A stretch of DNA of 64,000 nucleotides from Actinomycetes bacterium (GTDB lineage Bacteria; Actinomycetota; Acidimicrobiia; Acidimicrobiales; Ilumatobacteraceae), in contig JANXUF010000053.1 in the NCBI GenBank assembly GCA_025356335.1, positions 1 to 64,000 of the forward strand, given 5' to 3'. Under the pieces are notes generated by a model. It saw only the letters and a program-made list of their open reading frames with translations, was not told the DNA's origin and made no database searches. The position numbers were made by a program, and so were the translations under genes. Shown here piece after piece: positions 56,869 to 64,000 of this stretch; within the stretch, counting starts at the first letter, position 1; every line of letters starts with the position of its first letter.

Positions 56869-57891
56869 TCAGGCGTGCTCCAGTCGGCGGTTCACGGCGA
56901 GGACCGTGACGTCATCACGGAGCCGGCGGTTGGAGTGGAAGGTGTCGAGTTCGGCGAAGACGTCGGCGACGAGCTCGCTGACCGAGCCGTTGGACGCTTG
57001 CAACAACGTCTTGACCCGATCGATGCCGAAGAACGACCTCGAACGGTCCCGCGTCTCGATGAGGCCGTCGGTGTAGGTGAACAATGTGGCTCCGTGATCG
57101 AGTTGTACCTCGTGTGTCGCCCAGGCACCGTCGAAGGGACCGAACAACGGACCGGTTCCACCCAGTTCGACGATCGTTCCACCACAGATCATCAACGCCG
57201 GGGGATGACCTGCGTTTGCATAGCGGCAGAGTCCGCTCTCGGTGTCGATCGTGGCGATGAAGGCCGTCATGAACGTGTCGTGCATGCCGTGATCCTGCGT
57301 CCACAGCCAGTGAAGGACGTCGCCCGGATCGAGCCCCGACCGCAGGCCGACCTTCAGCAGTTCCTTCGCCTTGAGCGCGGTGATCGCCGCCATTGCTCCA
57401 TGACCGGCGATGTCGATGACGAACACTTCGATGACCGTCGACGACGTCAGGCCGACATGACTGCAATCGCCGGCCACGTACCCCTCCGCTGCTCGCAGTG
57501 CCGACGCCATTCCCCAACCGCTGACCTGCAGGCCGACGTCGTTGCTGAGCTCGGACAGCAGTTGGATGGCAAGCATCGACGATTGTTCCACCGCCTCCTT
57601 GCGGCGCAGTTCTTCGTCGCGATCGTGGGCGATCTGTCGGGCGAGACTCTGCAAGGGCCGAACGACGCGGCTTCTGGCGGCACGAGCGATGATCGCGAGC
57701 AGGCACACGGTTCCGAGAATCATGACGACGCCCACACCGACCGCTGCACTCCGGCTCGGTTGCGCCGCTATGGTGACGAGCCAGCAGGCTCCGACGACGA
57801 CCCAGGCAACCAGCACTGCCGAGATCGTCAACATCGACCGCCACGCCGATCCGCCGCCGGTGTCCACGAGTTCTGTCAGCTCGGCATTCAT
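56869..57891 (-). CDS. SpoIIE/RsbU-type PP2C phosphatase with N-terminal TM segments
   Basis: VEVFVIDIAGHGAMAAITALKAK...YANAGHPPALMI...LFTYTDGLIETRDRSRSFFG (preceding residues EV: STVIEVFVIDIAGHG). Confidence 0.9.
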   Translation of the reverse strand: MNAELTELVDTGGGSAWRSMLTISAVLVAWVVVGACWLVTIAAQPSRSAAVGVGVVMILGTVCLLAIIARAARSRVVRPLQSLARQIAHDRDEELRRKEAVEQSSMLAIQLLSELSNDVGLQVSGWGMASALRAAEGYVAGDCSHVGLTSSTVIEVFVIDIAGHGAMAAITALKAKELLKVGLRSGLDPGDVLHWLWTQDHGMHDTFMTAFIATIDTESGLCRYANAGHPPALMICGGTIVELGGTGPLFGPFDGAWATHEVQLDHGATLFTYTDGLIETRDRSRSFFGIDRVKTLLQASNGSVSELVADVFAELDTFHSNRRLRDDVTVLAVNRRLEHA

Positions 57892-58009
57892 CTTCGTTCT
57901 CTATTCCGGTCAGGCGCGAGCAACGTATCGGTGGGCCGTCAGCGGGTTTGCAAGCACGCGAATGATTCACCCCTTCGAGTGATGTGATGCAGCCCGCAGC
58001 GGCCAGACT

Positions 58010-58651
58010 GTGCGGGTGACAGCAAAGCATTCGGTCCGCGTCGCCCTGGTCAACGACTACGAGATTGTGCTGGCGGGAATCGCCAGGATGCTCGAGCCGT
58101 TCCCGCAAATCCGGATTGTCGATATGGCCGCGCAACGCGAACCGATCCGTGTCGCCGACGTCGCACTGTTCGACACGTACTCACATCGCGGCCTCGGGCT
58201 GGACCGGGTCAAGCAACTGATCGGCGATCCCCGCGTCGGCGCAACGGCGATCTACACCTTCCACCCTCGGACCGATGCCGTCCGCGCTGCGCTCGACGTC
58301 GGCGCCGATGGCGTGCTCGCCAAAGCGCTGACCAGCCGGCAACTGTCGGAGGCGCTGGTACGACTGGCACAGGGCGAGCGGGTCATCGAACTCGCAGAGG
58401 GCAGGCTCAAGACCGAGGCGGACTGGCCAGGCAGATCCGATCGCCTGACCTACAAGGAGAGCGAACTGCTGTCGATGCTCGCCACCGGGGCGACGAACCG
58501 GCAACTGGCACACGCCCTGTTCATCAGCGAGAACACCGTGAAGACCCGCCTCCGCCTTTTGTTCTCGAAATTGGGAGTTACCAACCGCACACAGGCGGCG
58601 GCATTCTCGATCGGTCACGAAGGCTTCACCACGCAGCGAATCAGCGACTGA
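58010..58651 (+). CDS. LuxR-type response regulator
   Basis: Receiver-like N-terminus (VALVNDYEIVLAGIARML...LFDTY) and LuxR HTH (LTYKESELLSMLATGATNRQLAHALFISENTVKTRLRLLFSKLGVTNR). Confidence 0.85.
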   Translation: MRVTAKHSVRVALVNDYEIVLAGIARMLEPFPQIRIVDMAAQREPIRVADVALFDTYSHRGLGLDRVKQLIGDPRVGATAIYTFHPRTDAVRAALDVGADGVLAKALTSRQLSEALVRLAQGERVIELAEGRLKTEADWPGRSDRLTYKESELLSMLATGATNRQLAHALFISENTVKTRLRLLFSKLGVTNRTQAAAFSIGHEGFTTQRISD

Positions 58652-58668
58652 TCGGCGGAACGACGGCG

Positions 58669-60225
58669 TCACGGACCGAAGTCGGCGCGCAGCACGTTCT
58701 TCTGCACCTTGCCCATGGCGTTTCGTGGCAGTTCGTCGACGACGTGGATCCGCTTGGGCACCTTGAACGACGCCAGTCGCGTTTTCAGTTCGGTGATCAC
58801 CGCCGCCACGTCCAGGACGAAGCCGGGTTCGACCGTGATGAGTGCGGTCACCGCTTCACCGAAGTCGGCGTCGGGCACCCCGACGACCGCTGACTCGACG
58901 ATCCCCGGCATTTCGTCGAGCAGCAGTTCGATCTCTTTCGGATAGACGTTGTAGCCGCCGGAGATCACCAGGTCTTTCGATCGTCCGACGAGTTCGAGGT
59001 AACCGTCGCTGTCGAACACGCCGACGTCACCGGTGCGGAACCAGCCGTCGGCGGTGAACTCCTCGGCATCTTTGTCCGGTCGCCGCCAGTAGCCGAGCAG
59101 CACATTCGGGCCTTTGATCTGCACGCCGCCGACCGTGCCGGTTGGCACGACACGATCCTCGTCGTCGACGATGCGCACACCGACGCCGTCCAACGCCGGG
59201 CCGACGGTCCCGCCCTTGCGTTCACCGATGTAGGGGTTCGACGTGTTCATCCCCGTCTCGGTCATTCCGTAGCGCTCCAGCACCGTGTGGCCCGTGCGTT
59301 CGCCGAAGTCACGAAACGTCTCGGCCAACAACGGTGCCGATCCGGAAACGAAGAGCCGCATGTTCGCACAGGCGGCCACGTCCAATTGTGGCTGTGCCAG
59401 GAGACGCGTGTACATCGTCGGCACACCCATGAAGACGGTCGCGCTGCTCAAATCGGCGATCACCCGTGCCGGGTCGAAGGTGTCGTGAAACAGCATCGGC
59501 ACGCCGGTCAACATCGCCGTGTGCGTAGCGACGAACAGACCGTGCACGTGGAAGATCGGCAGTGCATGGATCAATACATCGGTGTCGACGAACCCCCAGG
59601 CCCGCTGTAACGCAACGGCGTTGGACACCATGTTGCGATGGGTGATCATTGCCCCTTTCGATCGACCCGTCGTGCCGGATGTGTAGACGAGTGCTGCCAG
59701 GTCGCCGCCCGTTGTCAGCGCCGGCGGCGGCGGTTCCTGACTCTCGCTGTCGAGCAGGTCGGCCCACGATCCTCCGCCATCCGAGTCCAACTCGTAGACC
59801 GAGGCAACGCCACACCCTGCGGCGACGGATGGAAACCAGCCAGCGTCCTGCGGCCGGCCGATCGCCACGCACGGCTCGGCGTCGCCGAGGAAGTAGGCGA
59901 CCTCATCGCTGCGGTATGCCGGGTTCATCGGCAGGAACGCCACGCCCATGCGCAGGCAACCGAGGTAGGCGAGCAATGCCTCCGGTGACTTGTCGACATG
60001 AACGGCAACCCGGTCCCCCGGCGAAACCCCGAGACGCCGGAGACCGGTGGCGACCTGCGACGTTCGTCGTTCGACATCGGCGTAGGTCAGCGTTGCGCTG
60101 CTGGTGACGATTGCCGGCGACTCGAGACGGCCGCGGAAACCGGCGCCAAGCGCGTCGTAGAGGTTGATCTGATCGTCGATGAGCCGATCGTACTGCTGAT
60201 GCCGAGGGTGTCGCCCGGTCCGAAA
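58669..60225 (-). pseudogene. AMP-binding acyl-CoA synthetase lacking a canonical start codon for its N-terminus
   Basis: ORF TTG at 59976 begins inside the domain; in-frame upstream translation HQQYDRLIDDQINLYDALGAGFRGRLESPAIVTSSATLTYADVERRTSQVATGLRRLGVSPGDRVAVHVDKSPEA continues homology, but no ATG/GTG/TTG before TGA at 60226-60228. Confidence 0.6.
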
Positions 60226-60230
60226 TCACA

Positions 60231-60816
60231 GTGGGCCGTCGAGTCGGTTTGACCCAATCGCGACTCGCTTGCGCCGCCGGTACGAGCCAGTCGGCGATCT
60301 CTGCCCATGAACGAGGAGACAAGGACCCTGGCTGGGCGACGCCCTGCCGCCTCAGCGCAGTGCTCGGCTACGACCTCGGCATCGTGCCGACCGCTGCACC
60401 GCATCCCGTCGCCGAAACAGATCGATGCGACGTGATCGCCGATGTACTGGCGCTCTCCGAAGCCCTACCACCTCGGCAGCGCACGCCATTGGCGTTTCCG
60501 CCATTCAAGTCGGCAGTGCGGCGCCCGTGAACGAACCGTCCCTCTCACAAAGAGAACCGGCCCGCGCAGACAAGATCGTTGCCGTCGATGCCGCATTGTC
60601 GGCTGCCGGGATCCAGCACGCTTTCGGCGGGGCGCTGGCGTTGGCCTTTTCAACAGGGGTGCTGAAATCCACCGGCCGGACTGGCAACACGACGCGCTGA
60701 CCTGGTCTTTCTCGGCGAGATTTTCGTGGTTCCGGAGCGGTTGCTCACACGGATCGGCGAGGATGCGCGTCTCGGGCAACTTGCCGATCGACCTGTCGCC
60801 TGAGCGGGCGGCCTGA
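60231..60816 (+). pseudogene. Decayed XRE-HTH / nucleotidyltransferase-like gene
   Basis: GRRVGLTQSRLACAAGTSQSAISAHERGDKDPGWATPCRLSAVLGYDL then frameshift into KIVAVDAALSAAGIQHAFGGALALAF, then further disruption. Confidence 0.6.
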
Positions 60817-60847
60817 ATCGAGAGCCCAGCGATATGGTTCGGTCCGC

Positions 60848-61921
60848 ATGACGAAAGAATCAGACATCGCAGCGGTCGTCCCGGGCGTCATCGATCCCGA
60901 CGAACTACCGCGCGACCGTTCGGCGGTCGACCATCACATTGCCGCTCTCCTCGACGCAATCGGCGTCGAACGCAACCGCAAGCTCTTCGACGACCTGCTG
61001 CACTCGGTCGCCGACATGGCGTCGGATCAGCCCGAGACGCTCAACGTCAAGATCGCCGCAGCAGCGATCAAGGAGATGAGCGACGCTTTCGAGATGTTCC
61101 AGCCATACATCGATCGCCCGAAGGTGACGATCTTCGGGTCCGCCAGAACGAAGCAGGACGACCCGCTGTATGCACAGGCGTGCGATGTCGCCCGCCATCT
61201 TGCCGAGAAGGGTTGGATGGTCGTCACCGGTGCCGGGCCGGGGATCATGCAGGCAGCGATGGAGGGTGCCGGCAGGGACATGTCGATCGGTGTCAGTATC
61301 CGCCTGCCGTTCGAGCAGGCTGCCAACCCGATCATTGCCGGCGACTCGAAGTACGTCAGCATGAAGTACTTCTTCACCCGCAAACTGATGCTGATCAAGG
61401 AATCGATGGGGTTCATCTGCCTGCCCGGCGGTTTCGGGACGCTCGACGAGATGTTCGAACTGCTGACGTTGACGCAGACAGGCAAGGGCGTCCCGGTGCC
61501 GATCGTGCTCCTCGACGTGCCAGGTGATCCGTACTGGGAACAACTTCGTCAATGGATCCAGGACGAGTTGGTGACCCGCAACCTCGTCAGCCCATCGGAT
61601 TTCGCTCTTTTCCGGCTCACCGATTCGTACGAGGAGGCGGTCGAGGAGATTGCCCGCTTCTATTCGAACTACGACTCGATGCGCTACGTCGGCGACAAGC
61701 TCGTCGTCAGGATGCGCCGCGCTCCCGACGACGAAGCGCTTGCCAGGCTCAACGCCGACTTCGCCACACTGTGTGCGAGAGGCCGCATCGAGCCGGCGTC
61801 GATCTCTTCGATCGAGCTCCGCGAGAACGATGCCGTCGACATGCAACGAATCAGCTTCTCCTTCTCCAAGCACGGGTACGGCGACCTTCGCCGGCTGATC
61901 GACGCACTCAACGCCTGGTGA
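60848..61921 (+). CDS. LOG family protein (putative lysine decarboxylase fold)
   Basis: VTGAGPGIMQAAMEGA, LPGGFGTLDEMFELLTLTQTGK. Confidence 0.93.
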   Translation: MTKESDIAAVVPGVIDPDELPRDRSAVDHHIAALLDAIGVERNRKLFDDLLHSVADMASDQPETLNVKIAAAAIKEMSDAFEMFQPYIDRPKVTIFGSARTKQDDPLYAQACDVARHLAEKGWMVVTGAGPGIMQAAMEGAGRDMSIGVSIRLPFEQAANPIIAGDSKYVSMKYFFTRKLMLIKESMGFICLPGGFGTLDEMFELLTLTQTGKGVPVPIVLLDVPGDPYWEQLRQWIQDELVTRNLVSPSDFALFRLTDSYEEAVEEIARFYSNYDSMRYVGDKLVVRMRRAPDDEALARLNADFATLCARGRIEPASISSIELRENDAVDMQRISFSFSKHGYGDLRRLIDALNAW

Positions 61922-61978
61922 CCAGTCATCGAGTCGGCGCCTGCGCACCATGCTGCAGCCCGTGACCCGGTCGAAGCT

Positions 61979-62179
61979 TCAGTCCTCGTCTGCGTCACCA
62001 CGTAGCAGGTGGCTGGCCTTTTCGATCGCCCGGCGAGCCTGTGTGAGTTGCTTCTCGGCGGCGGGCCGGCTGCTCTGACCCGCTCGGACGGCGTCCTTCA
62101 ACAGTTCGATCGCCCGATCGGCGAGTTCTTCGGAGATCAGATCGAGGCGGTCGGCGAGGTCGTCGAAGTCGGCGTTCAT
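61979..62179 (-). CDS. Small helical protein
   Basis: 66 aa, overlaps glcF-like stop/start (ATGA); MNADFDDLADRLDLISEELADRAIELLKDAVRAG. Confidence 0.6.
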   Translation of the reverse strand: MNADFDDLADRLDLISEELADRAIELLKDAVRAGQSSRPAAEKQLTQARRAIEKASHLLRGDADED

Positions 62180-63336
62180 CGGATCGTCAGCGCCTCGGCG
62201 ACAACATCCATCGGGTGACGGACGGTGACACCCTGCGAGGCGAGATGCATTGCACAACCGGGGTTTGCACTCAGTACGACACATGTGCCGGACGTCGCCG
62301 TTGCTCGGCCGATGGAGTCGAGCTTGCGTTGGCGGATCTGCCCGGCGAGTTGCGGCTGGAGCGCGCTGTAGGCGCCTCCGGCTCCGCAGCACAGCCCGTC
62401 GTCGTCGAGTTCGACGATGTCGGCGTACCGTCCGACGACCGTTCGCACGGCAAGATGGACCCGTTGAACGTGGCGTAAATGGCACGGGTCCTGGACGATG
62501 AACGTCGGCCGGTCTGCGGTCGCCTCAGGCAGTCGATCGATCCGCTCGGCGAGCCATTCGTGGACGTCGAAGACACGAGCACTGAAGGCGATGGCAGCGG
62601 GCGTGCCGAGCAGATGGCCGTAGTCCTTCATCGCCGCGCCGCAGCCGGCGGAGTTGACGAGGATCGGCCTGTCACCTGGCATCGAGGCCATCACCCGGTC
62701 GGCCAGGGCGATGGTTTCGCTGTGGAGGCCGGCGTGTACGTGGAGCGCTCCGCAACAGTCGCCACCTGGGCCGGCGAGTCGCACGGTGGCCCCGGTCGCT
62801 TCGATCACCTGCTGCGTCGCCCGATGTGTCGACCGCAGCCAGGCGTCCATCACGCAGCCGGTGAACATCCACACGTCCGTCCCCGATGACACGAGTGCCG
62901 GGCCCCTGCGCAGAGGAAGCCGCCCGAGACCGAGCCGTTTCGGGACGAGCCGTACTCGTTGCGCACCTGCTGCAAGCGTCGAACCGATCAGCACGAGACG
63001 GTGATGTCCGAGGGCCTTGAAGCCGATGCGCTGCCACCACGGAGCGATGCGGCGGGCATCGGCCAACGAGGCACGGGTGCCCTCCATCAGATGACCGAAC
63101 GGAACGCCGCTCGGGCACGCCGGCTCACAGCCGCGGCACTGGACACAGGTCTCCATGAAGCCGACGAACTCGTCCGTCGCCTCGTCGCCATCCCACTGGA
63201 CGGCGCGCATCGCCGCGATGCGGCCCCTCGGCGACAACGCTTCCTCGCCGGTCACGCGGAACGTCGGGCAGGCCGGCAGACACAACCCACAGCCGACACA
63301 GCTGGCGAGTTCGGTGTCGACGAGCTTCAGATCCAT
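62176..63336 (-). CDS. glcF: (Fe-S)-binding protein, glycolate oxidase iron-sulfur subunit-like
   Basis: CVGCGLCLPACPTFRVTGEEALSPRGRI, CVQCRGCEPACPSGVPFG, CCG motifs. Confidence 0.88.
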   Translation of the reverse strand: MDLKLVDTELASCVGCGLCLPACPTFRVTGEEALSPRGRIAAMRAVQWDGDEATDEFVGFMETCVQCRGCEPACPSGVPFGHLMEGTRASLADARRIAPWWQRIGFKALGHHRLVLIGSTLAAGAQRVRLVPKRLGLGRLPLRRGPALVSSGTDVWMFTGCVMDAWLRSTHRATQQVIEATGATVRLAGPGGDCCGALHVHAGLHSETIALADRVMASMPGDRPILVNSAGCGAAMKDYGHLLGTPAAIAFSARVFDVHEWLAERIDRLPEATADRPTFIVQDPCHLRHVQRVHLAVRTVVGRYADIVELDDDGLCCGAGGAYSALQPQLAGQIRQRKLDSIGRATATSGTCVVLSANPGCAMHLASQGVTVRHPMDVVAEALTIR

Positions 63337-63410
63337 CGCCGAAGACGCTAACGCCAAGTCCCCGGTTGTACTGGCACGAAGGAGTGCTGCTCGATGCCTA
63401 CGCTGGGGCG

Positions 63411-64000
63411 ATGACAGACGCAGTGGCGACACCGATCGAGGCGATCAGCGAACAGGTTGGAGCTGTGAAGGTGGCATTCCGGGAGGGCGTGCTCCGTTCT
63501 CTCGAGGCGCGCCGGACACAGCTGAAGCAGTTGAAGCGATTCATCATCGAGGAGGAGCCTGCGCTGCTCGCTGCGCTGGCAGAGGATCTCGGCAAGCCGA
63601 TGGTCGAGGCGTACGGCGCCGAATTGTCGTTCGTCGCCAATGACGTCGACTATGCCTTACGCCATCTCGATGGCTGGGTGGCCGACGCACGGACGAAGGT
63701 GCCGTTGACGTTCAAGCCCGGCACGGCCAGAGTGGTGCAGGAGGCGCTCGGGACGGTGCTCGTCATCGCCCCGTGGAACTACCCCGTGCAACTGCTGCTG
63801 GCACCGGTGATCCCGGCAATCGCCGCCGGGAACACCGTCGTGGTCAAACCGTCGGAGGTTGCCGCAGCGACGTCGAACCTGCTGGCAGAGCGGTTGCCGA
63901 GGTATCTGGACCAGCGCGTCGTCACGGTCATCACCGGTGGCGTCGCCGAGACGACGGCGCTGCTACAGGAACGGTTCGATCACATCCTCTACACCGGCAA
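63411..64000 (+). CDS. Aldehyde dehydrogenase family protein (truncated by window end)
   Basis: MTDAVATPIEAISEQV...VLVIAPWNYPVQLLLAPVIPAIAAGNTVVVKPSE. Confidence 0.9.
   Translation, partial: MTDAVATPIEAISEQVGAVKVAFREGVLRSLEARRTQLKQLKRFIIEEEPALLAALAEDLGKPMVEAYGAELSFVANDVDYALRHLDGWVADARTKVPLTFKPGTARVVQEALGTVLVIAPWNYPVQLLLAPVIPAIAAGNTVVVKPSEVAAATSNLLAERLPRYLDQRVVTVITGGVAETTALLQERFDHILYTG

Noticed and set aside
1-64000. tRNA, rRNA, transposase, integrase or phage genes
   Set aside because: No recognisable cloverleaf, rRNA segment or mobile-element protein seen; absence is by eye only and tRNAscan/Infernal would be decisive.

Overview
High-GC actinobacterial chromosome segment, probably Acidimicrobiia-like (inferred from mycothiol, F420, menaquinone and PI-lipid genes). 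It is densely coding, with about 55 credible CDSs. I saw no rRNA, tRNA, CRISPR array or transposase. The thrS / HIT / pgsA / acyltransferase lipid locus appears split by a ~12-14 kb block carrying an aromatic-amine and homoprotocatechuate-type catabolic cluster: AADC-like decarboxylase, permeases, MarR, HpaE-like ALDH, gamma-glutamyl ligase (GS family), C26 hydrolase, HpaD-like dioxygenase, HpaG-like FAH, ADC-fold protein and P450. The candidate for an undescribed system is at 28.4-33.6 kb. It combines a TPR-CHAT protease, an ECF sigma factor and a small two-part protein on one strand with a divergent, apparently cytoplasmic subtilase. The layout resembles a CRISPR-free counterpart of the Csx29/Csx30/sigma logic. 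Other points of interest are dispersed menaquinone genes, a Pat-like cNMP-GNAT acetyltransferase, an apparent deletion scar at ~60.2 kb that removed the start regions of two divergent genes, and several strong hairpins between convergent genes. All calls come from reading the sequence and ORF translations; no database search was run.
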